Below are positions 17,733-25,637 of a DNA stretch of 64,000 nt, one piece after another. This DNA comes from Anaerolineales bacterium (lineage in GTDB: Bacteria > Chloroflexota > Anaerolineae > Anaerolineales > UBA4823). Location: NCBI GenBank assembly GCA_003105035.1, contig PQAL01000028.1, positions 1 through 64,000 on the forward strand, given 5' to 3'. Below the pieces are notes generated by a model that was given only the letters and a program-made list of their open reading frames with translations, was not told the origin of the DNA and ran no database searches. The position numbers were made by a program, and so were the translations under genes. Within the stretch, counting starts at the first letter, position 1. Every line of letters starts with the position of its first letter.

Positions 17733-17841
17733 TACGTCTCAATTTAGGACTTGTCTTAAGCCCGCCAAGTTTACCACAGTTTGGATTTGATTACAAGCCA
17801 AAAAATTACCAAGATTGGGATTTTATCATATGAGGCCTGTT

Positions 17842-18198
17842 ATGACAAATGAGAATACTCCCCTGGGACGAGTCACTGTATCTACTCGCGCCATCGCCAC
17901 AATTGCCTACCAGGCTGCCAGGCAGTCTTACGGTGTTGTCGGTCTAACTTCCAAGAACCTCATGGAAGGGATCACCCAGGTCATCGTTAAAGACCCTACC
18001 CATGGGATTGAAGTAAAACACGATGATCAGAAAATCACCATTGATATCTATGTGATTATTGAATATGGCACGCGTGTGAAAGCGGTGGCAAATAGCGTCA
18101 GTAACACGATTAAATTTAATGTAGAAAAGGCCTTGGGAATGCCGGTTGACGAGGTCAACGTCCACGTACGCGGATTACGTGTCAGTGACACGGATTAG
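17842..18198 (+). CDS. Asp23/Gls24-family envelope stress protein
   Basis: A 118-residue Asp23/DUF322 protein. It shows the core GRVTVSTRAIATIAYQAA, the central VKHDDQKITIDIYVIIEYGT and the ending VDEVNVHVRGLRV, all typical of YloU/Asp23. In Firmicutes these proteins sit at the membrane and affect envelope homeostasis; YloU is encoded next to fakA, as here. I chose ATG 17842, which gives MTNENTPLGRV; upstream in-frame TTG and ATG codons exist. It is the first gene of the fatty acid kinase operon. Confidence 0.92.
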   Translation: MTNENTPLGRVTVSTRAIATIAYQAARQSYGVVGLTSKNLMEGITQVIVKDPTHGIEVKHDDQKITIDIYVIIEYGTRVKAVANSVSNTIKFNVEKALGMPVDEVNVHVRGLRVSDTD

Positions 18199-18241
18199 GT
18201 TTCCATCACTCTTATAGGTGCCATTCCCAGGAGCTCTTATT

Positions 18242-19924
18242 ATGGATCTTGACCAAGACGTCCAAATATCGAAACAAACTTACCCCAACCAAAAATATCC
18301 CGTCGATGGGCAGGTATTTAAATTATTGATCGAATCCAGCCTGGCGTGGTTACGCACGAACCAGCAGGCTGTCAACGTGTTAAATGTATTCCCGGTTCCT
18401 GATGGTGATACAGGGACAAATATGGTCCTCACCATGCAGGCTGCCTGGGATGAAATCGCCAATTCCGCCGAGCATAATATTGGAAAGCTCGCCCACCAGG
18501 TGGCGCATGGTGCTTTGATGGGCGCGCGAGGAAATTCCGGCGTCATCCTTTCACAGCTGTGGCGTGGTTTCGCTCGTGCCCTCGATAACCTTGAGACCCT
18601 GGACGGCAACTTACTGGTTGCTGCACTCCACCAGGGTCGCAATACGGCTTACAAGGGTGTTGTTCGACCTGTCGAGGGTACGATTCTGACCGTGGCAAAA
18701 GACATCACCTCTGAGGGTGAAAGATCACTCGCGGACACCCAGGATCCATACGATATCCTAGAACGGATCGTGAGTGCCGCTGACGCTTCAGTTCTCCGCA
18801 CGCCTGACTTACTGCCTGTCTTAAAGGACGCTGGAGTTGTTGATGCAGGTGGGAAAGGATTATTTATCATCCTTGAGGGCATGCTACGCTATATAAAAGG
18901 TTTACCATTGGATGTTGCCATTGCCACAGTTCAACCATTAGCCGCGATGAATTTAGAGAACACGCTGGATAGTCTTGAACCAGGCCAGGATTTTGAAGTT
19001 GTGGTGGATTTTCACCCTCACCAGGAATTAAATATCCCCAAGTTTTACGAGGATCTGCAGCAGATCGGCACATCTATCCAGCTTGGCGAAGGAGATGGCA
19101 TCTACCGTATGCACATCCATGTCCCGGCGGAAAAACTCTACGAGCCGATCGAATATACCAACTCTCTGGGCGTGGTGACGAAAGCAGCTATTGAAAATCT
19201 GCGCGCCCAGATGGATGACATTGAGCATCAACGCTCAAGCTCACTCCCGCTTACCCCGGTAGAACCCGGACAGATCGCCACTATCGCGGTTGCTCCTGGT
19301 CCGGGGATTGCCCGGGTGTTTGCTTCGCTGGGGGTTTCAGCAATTGTCGAAGGTGGCCAGACGATGAATCCCTCCACGCAGGAGATACTCAACGCTTTTG
19401 AGAATCTTCCTACCGATCAGGTCATTATCCTGCCCAATAATAAGAATATCGTCCTGGCCGCTCAAGCAGCTGCCCAGCTGACTGTGAAAAAGGTCTCTGT
19501 CATACCAAGTCGTTCAGTACCCCAAGGCATGGCAGCAATGATGCGTCTTATCCCCACGGGTGACATAAAAGACGTCACCGCTGACATGAATGCTGCATTG
19601 AATGATGTCGAGACTGGTGAGATCACCACCGCTACCCGCAGCGTGGAAATCGATGGGGTGGATGTACTGGAAGGACAAATCATCTGCTTACTTAATGGAA
19701 AATTGGTCCTTGCTGCTGATAACCTTAAGGCTGCCACGATGGGGTTATTGAAAAAAGCCCATGCGGATCATTTTGAGCTAATTACCCTGTTTTATGGGGC
19801 TGGGGTATCACGCAAGGAAGTGGATGCGATCGTTGATTCCATCCGTAAGAAGTATCCCCGGCAGGAAATCGAAGTCCAGGATGGTGGTCAGCCGCATTAC
19901 CAGTTTATCCTCTCGATCGAATAA
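18242..19924 (+). CDS. fakA: Fatty acid kinase A (DAK2/DhaL domain protein)
   Basis: A 560-residue FakA-type kinase with an N-terminal DhaL (DAK2) ATP-binding domain followed by a middle and a FakA-C domain. The Mg/ATP loop NVFPVPDGDTGTNM and the segment GARGNSGVILSQL are diagnostic. FakA phosphorylates fatty acids presented by FakB partners to make acyl-phosphates for phospholipid synthesis. AGGAG seven bases upstream supports ATG 18242; an in-frame extension starts upstream. The next two genes encode FakB-like DegV proteins, completing the system. Confidence 0.94.
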   Translation: MDLDQDVQISKQTYPNQKYPVDGQVFKLLIESSLAWLRTNQQAVNVLNVFPVPDGDTGTNMVLTMQAAWDEIANSAEHNIGKLAHQVAHGALMGARGNSGVILSQLWRGFARALDNLETLDGNLLVAALHQGRNTAYKGVVRPVEGTILTVAKDITSEGERSLADTQDPYDILERIVSAADASVLRTPDLLPVLKDAGVVDAGGKGLFIILEGMLRYIKGLPLDVAIATVQPLAAMNLENTLDSLEPGQDFEVVVDFHPHQELNIPKFYEDLQQIGTSIQLGEGDGIYRMHIHVPAEKLYEPIEYTNSLGVVTKAAIENLRAQMDDIEHQRSSSLPLTPVEPGQIATIAVAPGPGIARVFASLGVSAIVEGGQTMNPSTQEILNAFENLPTDQVIILPNNKNIVLAAQAAAQLTVKKVSVIPSRSVPQGMAAMMRLIPTGDIKDVTADMNAALNDVETGEITTATRSVEIDGVDVLEGQIICLLNGKLVLAADNLKAATMGLLKKAHADHFELITLFYGAGVSRKEVDAIVDSIRKKYPRQEIEVQDGGQPHYQFILSIE

Positions 19925-19945
19925 GCCCTGCCCGTCAATTGTTCT

Positions 19946-20800
19946 ATGCCGAGAACCTGCATCATCACCGATAGCACAGCATATTTCACTAAACCGGCGT
20001 TTGCAGGTCAGGAGCATATCACCATTCTTCCCCACCTCATTCAAGTCAACGGTCAAAGTCTGCCAGACTGCCGTGATCTGTCTATCTATCACCATTCACT
20101 GGATAGCAATCATCCTCCGGTTGCACTTCCTCCCTCCGTTGAAGTCTTCCAGGCAGCCTATAACTCTCTTGGGATGAAGTATAAAGAAATCGTGGTCATT
20201 TTACTTTCATCCCATTTGAGCCAGGCTCATATCAACGCCGGACTGGCTGCCAAAACTGCCAGGAGCCCAGCCAATATTTTCATCATTGATTCCTTGAATA
20301 CGGCCATTGGTTTAGGCATTCTCGTACAGGCAGCTGCAGAGTATACGCACCGAGGTTTTTCCGGTGTGGAAATAAATCGCCTGGTGCGGGGCATGATCAA
20401 TCATATCTACTCTGTTTTCTGCCTGCCCGATCTATTTCACCTGCATCGTTCAGGGCAGATCGATCCTGCCCAGGCTATCGTTGGGGAAATGTTGGGTGTG
20501 ATCCCATTTTTCACCCTTGAAAACGGCCGGCTGGTCCACACGCAGAAAATTCGTAGCCCACGCCACCTGGTGGATATCATGTATGAATTCGTGGCGGAAT
20601 TCGAAAACCTCAAGTACCTGGCTTTACTACAAGGCATTACTACCTACGAGCAGGAAAGTCGGAACTTGCGTGACCGCATCAGCCAAAATGTTCGCACGAC
20701 GCCCTTGTGTGAGTACAGCTTAAGTCTGGCCCTGGCTACAATTCTTGGCCCGCACGGGATAGGCCTGGTAGCCGTAGAAAACATTCCCAGGGAGTCTTGA
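19946..20800 (+). CDS. Divergent DegV-family protein (FakB-like)
   Basis: A 284-residue DegV-fold protein following fakA by 21 bases. It has the N-terminal ITDSTAYF and the YDxxNTA-type segment IIDSLNTAIGLGI of DegV proteins. Compared with the next gene it is degenerate: the fatty-acid carboxylate-binding loop reads PPVALPPSVEVF instead of TTGAPSIAAF, HRSGQI replaces YRSGRV, and the C-terminal GVHVGPN region reads ATILGPH, losing the His. It may bind another ligand or a different acyl chain. DegV membership is secure; fatty acid binding is doubtful. Confidence 0.88.
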   Translation: MPRTCIITDSTAYFTKPAFAGQEHITILPHLIQVNGQSLPDCRDLSIYHHSLDSNHPPVALPPSVEVFQAAYNSLGMKYKEIVVILLSSHLSQAHINAGLAAKTARSPANIFIIDSLNTAIGLGILVQAAAEYTHRGFSGVEINRLVRGMINHIYSVFCLPDLFHLHRSGQIDPAQAIVGEMLGVIPFFTLENGRLVHTQKIRSPRHLVDIMYEFVAEFENLKYLALLQGITTYEQESRNLRDRISQNVRTTPLCEYSLSLALATILGPHGIGLVAVENIPRES

Positions 20801-20801
20801 G

Positions 20802-21632
20802 GTGAAAATCGCCATTGTCACTGACAGCACATCCGACGTCTCTCCCCAGCTTGCTGAAGAGTATGATATCTCCGTCATCCCGGCAATATTGATGGTAAAT
20901 GGCCACAGCTATGAAGATGGCATCGGCATCTCGCGTGATGAGCTATATGATAAGCTACCTAATATGAAAACGCCTCCTACCACCGGTGCTCCATCTATTG
21001 CTGCCTTTGTACAGGTGTATGATGGCTTGCTGAACAGAGGCGCTGACCAGGTGATCTCCATCCAGGTATCAAGTACGCTGAGCAGTATGTTTAACAATGC
21101 AGTGACGGCTGCCAAAGCTTTCGGAAAGCGTGTACATGTCATCGATTCCCGCCAGGTGACACTCGGATTGGGTTTCCAGGTCTTAGCTGCGGCACAGGCT
21201 GCCAAAGCCGGCCAAACCCTGGCAGAGATACAGAAGGTGATCCTCGACATCCGCACTCGTATCCATCTGGTGGCTATGCTTGATACCCTTGAGTATGCCT
21301 ACCGCAGCGGACGCGTCTCGTGGGCACGCTCAAACATAGGCACCTTTTTTCGCATCAAACCATTCGTAAGCGTGGTGGATGGGGATGTACTGCGCATGGG
21401 TGAGACACGTACGCGCCAGAAAGGCATTGAACGATTATATAAAATGCTTTCTGACCTGGGGCCGCTGGATAGGCTAGCTGTCTTGCATACCAATGCAGAA
21501 ACAGACGCACTAGAAGCAGTCGAGCACTTTAAATCAATCGTAAAACAACACCCTCTCATCGTCAATGTCACTTCCCTGATTGGGGTGCATGTGGGTCCAA
21601 ATGGCTTAGGGTTTGTCGCTGTGACCGAATGA
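20802..21632 (+). CDS. fakB: DegV-family fatty acid-binding protein
   Basis: A 276-residue DegV protein expected to present fatty acids to FakA. It keeps the family residues: VTDSTSD at the N-terminus, TTGAPSIAAF for the carboxylate-binding loop, SIQVSSTLSSMFNNA, VIDSRQVTLGLG, YRSGRVSWA with the conserved Arg, and GVHVGPNGLGFV with the conserved His near the end. It starts at GTG 20802, one base after the stop of the divergent DegV gene, which implies coupled translation. Chain-length preference cannot be read from sequence. Confidence 0.93.
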   Translation: MKIAIVTDSTSDVSPQLAEEYDISVIPAILMVNGHSYEDGIGISRDELYDKLPNMKTPPTTGAPSIAAFVQVYDGLLNRGADQVISIQVSSTLSSMFNNAVTAAKAFGKRVHVIDSRQVTLGLGFQVLAAAQAAKAGQTLAEIQKVILDIRTRIHLVAMLDTLEYAYRSGRVSWARSNIGTFFRIKPFVSVVDGDVLRMGETRTRQKGIERLYKMLSDLGPLDRLAVLHTNAETDALEAVEHFKSIVKQHPLIVNVTSLIGVHVGPNGLGFVAVTE

Positions 21633-21654
21633 CCAGCGTTCAGAAGACCTGCTG

Positions 21655-24180
21655 ATGGTAAAATTACCATCAATGAGACCGTCCCTCCAAAAATTAAAGA
21701 AATTTATCCTGCTCGAAGCTCAGCATAATTACGATAATCGATCAGTCATCGGTGGGTTTGAGCGCATGGTGGAGCCCTGGGTTGCCGAAGCACTGGCTGA
21801 TAACCTGCCGACTGAGTTGATCACTGTTGTCCGTAATCGCCTGCACGATTATGCCAGCCTGTCCCCCAAATCACGTTATGACACCCTCTGCGGTCTTTGG
21901 AATCGGCTCCAGCGCGAGACTCAAGAGACCCTCCCAGCACTGCCTCTGCCGGTTGAGCAGTCACCTGCACCTGCCTCCGCTGAAGCTGCCAGACATTCAT
22001 TATCGCACCGGAAACCACCCCAGCTTCCCAGCCAACCAGCAGAAGTTCAGGTTTCCCCAGCGAAGCCACCTTCACAACCAGCTGCTCTTTCAGCACCCAC
22101 GACGGTTTTACCAGGTGTCGGTCCGAAGCATGCCCAAACATTGAAACGCCTCGGCTTGTACACACTTGGGGACATGTTATATAACTTTCCTCGCCGGTAT
22201 GATGACTACACGCAGCTGAAACCGATCCGCCGCCTGGTTTATGGCGAGGATGTTACTGTGATCGGAACGATCGTATCGATCAACTCCCACCCGATTCACG
22301 GTGGGCACTCTCAGATCACCGAAGCGATACTCTCCGATGGTACAGGAGCCTTACGCCTAACCTGGTTCGGCCGGTATACAGTCGCCAGCCGGCTTAATCC
22401 CGGCTCGCAGGTGGTCATCTCGGGAAAAACCGACCAGTATCTCGGACGACTGGTCATGACCAATCCTGAATGTGAGCCGCTCGAGCAGAAGAACCTACAT
22501 ACCAATCGCATTGTTCCAGTCTACTCTCTCACCGCAAATATCGCCCAGCGTTGGTTACGCCGTTTAATGTACGATGTAGTCACCTATTGGTCTCCACGGG
22601 TCGCCGATCCATTAACTGATTCCACCCGTCAGTTGGAGCAACTGCTGGACCTGCCCAGCGCCTTGTTGCAGGCCCATTTCCCCAGTACGGCAGACCAGTT
22701 AAGGGCGGCGCGTTACCGTTTAGCATTCGACGAGATCCTCATGTTACAGCTTGGTGTGCTCAGCCAGAAGCGCAATTGGCAAAACCGCTCCGCCCGGGTC
22801 TATGAGATATCCGATGCATGGCTAGAAACCCAAGTAGCATGTTTACCTTACCAGCTCACCGCTGCGCAGGAAAAAGCTCTGCTGGATGTCCGCACTGACC
22901 TTGCTTCGGGGCACCCAATGAACCGCCTGCTGCAGGGTGATGTTGGCTCAGGCAAGACAGTCATCGCAGCTTTGGGGATGGCGATCATCGCTCAGCACAG
23001 CGCACAATCCGCCATGCTTGCACCCACGAGCATCCTGGCAGAGCAGCATTACAGAAACATGCTTGGAATGCTGGCTGGAAATGGTAGACTCTCGACCGAT
23101 TCCAATAATGACATTGAATACCCCGTGAAACCAGAAGAGATTCGCCTCTTGATCGGCTCTACCCCCGAAACTGAGAAGCAGGAAATCCGTGAAGGTTTAG
23201 CTAAAGGTTCCATTAAGCTTATCGTGGGAACGCATGCCTTGTTGGAAGAACCTGTGCTATTTGCCAACTTGCAACTGGCAGTGATTGATGAGCAGCATCG
23301 CTTTGGGGTCGAGCAGCGCTCCATCCTGCGTAACAAGGGTGAAAATCCCCACCTGCTCGTAATGACCGCTACACCTATACCCCGATCACTGGCCCTGACC
23401 GTATATGGCGACCTTGATCTCACGGTACTGGACGAAATGCCACCTGGACGGTTGCCTATTGAGACACAGGTTTTTTATCCTCGCGAGCGTGAGCGTGCGT
23501 ACGTCTTCATCCGAAAACAGATCGAAGAAGGACATCAGGTCTTCATTATCTACCCTTTGGTTGAGGAAAACGAGACCAGTGAGGCTTTGGCTGCTGTTGA
23601 AGAGCAGAGCCGCTTGCAAAAGGAAGTATTCACCGATTACACCCTGGGCTTGCTGCATGGCCGGATGAAGCCGGATGAAAAAGATGACACCATGGCCAGG
23701 TTCTGCAGCGGTGAGATCCAGATATTGGTCTCCACTTCGGTCGTGGAAGTTGGGGTAGACATCCCCAATGCCACCGTGATGTTGATTGAAGGGGCCAACC
23801 GGTTTGGTCTTTCACAGCTGCACCAATTTCGAGGCCGGGTTGGTCGCAGCCAGTTCCAGTCTTTCTGTATCCTGATCCCCGATACTCCAGATGCGGCGGA
23901 GAACGAGCGCCTGGCTGCCATGGTCGAGACGAATGACGGCTTTGTGCTCGCCCAGCGTGATCTGGAGCAGCGTGGACCTGGTGAATTCCTCGGCACACGC
24001 CAATCCGGCTATTCTGAGCTGCGCTTGGCCAACCTGACCGATGTGCATCTGATCGAAAAAGCCAGGCGTTGTGCTCAGTCAATCTTCGAAAGCGACCCGG
24101 AGTTAACCAATCCAGACCACCTGCTCCTGGCCCAATCCGTAAAGCTTTTTTGGAGCCAGGGTCAAGGGGACATCAGCTAG
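21655..24180 (+). CDS. recG: ATP-dependent DNA helicase RecG
   Basis: An 841-residue RecG that remodels stalled replication forks and Holliday junctions. After a long N-terminal extension it has the wedge/OB domain (from about residue 170, VLPGVGPKHAQTL), then the helicase core. Walker A is QGDVGSGKTVIAAL, motif II is IDEQHRFG (DEQH), motif III MTATPIPRSL, motif VI QLHQFRGRVGRS, and the C-terminal DLEQRGPGEFLGTRQSG segment is typical. ATG 21655 is used; a second ATG lies 18 bases downstream. The position between fakB and coaD is conserved in relatives. Confidence 0.95.
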   Translation: MVKLPSMRPSLQKLKKFILLEAQHNYDNRSVIGGFERMVEPWVAEALADNLPTELITVVRNRLHDYASLSPKSRYDTLCGLWNRLQRETQETLPALPLPVEQSPAPASAEAARHSLSHRKPPQLPSQPAEVQVSPAKPPSQPAALSAPTTVLPGVGPKHAQTLKRLGLYTLGDMLYNFPRRYDDYTQLKPIRRLVYGEDVTVIGTIVSINSHPIHGGHSQITEAILSDGTGALRLTWFGRYTVASRLNPGSQVVISGKTDQYLGRLVMTNPECEPLEQKNLHTNRIVPVYSLTANIAQRWLRRLMYDVVTYWSPRVADPLTDSTRQLEQLLDLPSALLQAHFPSTADQLRAARYRLAFDEILMLQLGVLSQKRNWQNRSARVYEISDAWLETQVACLPYQLTAAQEKALLDVRTDLASGHPMNRLLQGDVGSGKTVIAALGMAIIAQHSAQSAMLAPTSILAEQHYRNMLGMLAGNGRLSTDSNNDIEYPVKPEEIRLLIGSTPETEKQEIREGLAKGSIKLIVGTHALLEEPVLFANLQLAVIDEQHRFGVEQRSILRNKGENPHLLVMTATPIPRSLALTVYGDLDLTVLDEMPPGRLPIETQVFYPRERERAYVFIRKQIEEGHQVFIIYPLVEENETSEALAAVEEQSRLQKEVFTDYTLGLLHGRMKPDEKDDTMARFCSGEIQILVSTSVVEVGVDIPNATVMLIEGANRFGLSQLHQFRGRVGRSQFQSFCILIPDTPDAAENERLAAMVETNDGFVLAQRDLEQRGPGEFLGTRQSGYSELRLANLTDVHLIEKARRCAQSIFESDPELTNPDHLLLAQSVKLFWSQGQGDIS

Positions 24181-24222
24181 GTAAGGTGGGCAACTCATAA
24201 TAAAGGAGAATTACTAAACCAA

Positions 24223-24750
24223 ATGTCAGTCAAAGCGTGTTTCCCAGGAACATTTGATCCCATCCACTACGGTCATTTGGATATTGCGCGCCGGGCAGCC
24301 AGACTCTTCGATGAAGTGGTGATCGCAGTCTATGACCGCCCGATGAAATCCCTGATATTCCCGCCTGAAGAGCGCATTGCCCTGGCCGCCCAGACGGTTG
24401 TGGACGACCCGAAAATTACGGTTGTGGGATACAGCGGCCTGACCGTCGATTTTTGTCACAAGATTGGAGCCCAGGTGATTGTGCGAGGGTTGCGGGTGTT
24501 CTCCGACTTCGAATATGAATTTCGCATGGCCTTAGCCAACCACCGCCTGGCACCCGATATCGAAGTAATCTCATTGATTACCAACGAAGAGCATACCTTT
24601 TTATCATCTTCCACCGTGCGGGAGATTGCTGCCTTGCACGGCGATATTAGCAGTATGGTCCCTCCCCACGTGGAAAAAGCTCTCAATCACCGTCTGCAAG
24701 AGCTGGAAGAGAATGAACAGATCTTTCCACCCACTTCGATGCGCGATTAA
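24223..24750 (+). CDS. coaD: Phosphopantetheine adenylyltransferase
   Basis: A 175-residue nucleotidyltransferase catalysing the fourth step of coenzyme A synthesis (4'-phosphopantetheine + ATP to dephospho-CoA). The HxGH motif is in FPGTFDPIHYGHLDIARRA; VRGLRVFSDFEYEF and the C-terminal FLSSSTVREIAALHGD are diagnostic. Length is slightly above the usual 160, with a polar tail. An AAGGAG lies about 14 bases before the ATG, a little distant. Confidence 0.95.
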   Translation: MSVKACFPGTFDPIHYGHLDIARRAARLFDEVVIAVYDRPMKSLIFPPEERIALAAQTVVDDPKITVVGYSGLTVDFCHKIGAQVIVRGLRVFSDFEYEFRMALANHRLAPDIEVISLITNEEHTFLSSSTVREIAALHGDISSMVPPHVEKALNHRLQELEENEQIFPPTSMRD

Positions 24751-24903
24751 TCGGGCGAAGTGCGAAGCATAGGTGAAATAGTTGACGTATTTTGGATTTC
24801 GTTGTAATCTTGTACGTAAGCAGGCAAGTATAGATATAAAAAATGGATTTATCTTCATCCCATGTGATGCACCTGAAGAATTCGGGTAAACTGGAGTAAG
24901 CGT

Positions 24904-25365
24904 ATGGATATCCTGCAAATGATCGATCGGTTGGAGGAGCTTCTCAACGAAAGCCGCCCTCTTCCTTTTACCCATAATGTAATCGTCGATGAAGACAGGA
25001 TGTTGGATCTCATCGACCAGATGCGAGTCTCCATCCCTGAAGAAGTCAAGAAAGCCCAGCAGATTATGGCCCAGCGCGATCGAATGCTGGCCCAGGCAAC
25101 TGAAGAAGCACAACGTACTGTCAACCTGGCGCGCGATAAGAGTAGTGAACTGGTCGAAAGAGATCAAGTGGTTCAGGCAGCCTATGTTCAGGCAGAACAG
25201 ATCAAAGCCCAGGCGCGTATCGAAGGCGATGCCATCCGTAAAGATGCAGATCAATATGTGCTTGAGACTCTGCGAAATCTTGAGATGGAAATGGAACGCA
25301 CGATTAACCAAATCCGGAATGGTATACGGGCTCTCCAAGAAGAACCAACTCAAGCAGAAGAGTAA
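24904..25365 (+). CDS. Coiled-coil protein downstream of coaD
   Basis: A 153-residue, almost wholly helical and charged protein with heptad-like runs (AQQIMAQRDRMLAQATEEA and EQIKAQARIEGDAIRKDA) resembling the stalk of ATP synthase subunit b or DivIVA-like scaffolds, but with no membrane helix. Similar proteins occur after coaD in other Chloroflexota and Firmicutes and are often labelled ATPase subunit-like; their role is not established. Its gene ends in a strong terminator, which closes the Asp23-to-coaD run. Confidence 0.75.
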   Translation: MDILQMIDRLEELLNESRPLPFTHNVIVDEDRMLDLIDQMRVSIPEEVKKAQQIMAQRDRMLAQATEEAQRTVNLARDKSSELVERDQVVQAAYVQAEQIKAQARIEGDAIRKDADQYVLETLRNLEMEMERTINQIRNGIRALQEEPTQAEE

Positions 25366-25381
25366 TTACCTCGAAATAAGT

Positions 25382-25420
25382 ACTAGTGAGTGGCATGGTC
25401 TGTGCCACTCACTAGTTTGT
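25382..25420 (+). terminator. Intrinsic terminator closing the fakA-recG-coaD run
   Basis: Perfect 14-bp inverted repeat (arms 25382-25395 and 25403-25416, 7-base loop) followed by TTTGTTT. It lies 16 bases past the coiled-coil gene. A second 10-bp inverted repeat (25445-25454 and 25474-25483) without a T tract follows and may act as a backup. Confidence 0.85.
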
Positions 25421-25554
25421 TTAAACCTGTTTGAACCCCCATCCCTGCCTCTCCCATAAAGCCACCCTGTATAGGAGAGGCAGAGATGTGTAGCTGACCA
25501 GCTTATCCCCTCAAGCACTGGTACAGGATTGATCTATGATCATTATAAGAATCA

Positions 25555-25585
25555 AACGTCACAAGAACGTCACGATCAACGTCAC
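25555..25585 (+). repeat. Three tandem AACGTCAC repeats, candidate activator site
   Basis: The octamer AACGTCAC occurs at 25555-25562, 25566-25573 and 25578-25585, spaced 11 and 12 bases, i.e. on one face of the helix. It ends five bases upstream of the -35 of the AfsR-like regulator gene. AfsR/SARP-type winged-helix regulators are known to bind tandem direct repeats with 11-bp spacing, so auto-activation is plausible. Confidence 0.65.
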
Positions 25586-25590
25586 ATACA

Positions 25591-25619
25591 TTGCTTTTAT
25601 CACCTTTTTTATGTAAAAT
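25591..25619 (+). promoter_or_regulatory. Sigma-70-type promoter of the AfsR-like regulator
   Basis: TTGCTT (25591-25596), 17-base spacer, TAAAAT (25614-25619). The predicted transcript would start about 12 bases before the ATG. The direct repeats end just upstream, the usual place for a class of activators that contact polymerase at the -35. Confidence 0.55.
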
Positions 25620-25637
25620 TAATCCAGGATTAATCCA
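25618..25637 (+). repeat. Direct repeat ATTAATCCA abutting the start codon
   Basis: ATTAATCCA at 25618-25626 and again at 25629-25637, an exact 11-base period, ending next to the ATG at 25638. AGGA between the two copies (25626-25629) is the likely ribosome-binding site. The repeat may be a second protein-binding site or simply chance. Confidence 0.4.
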
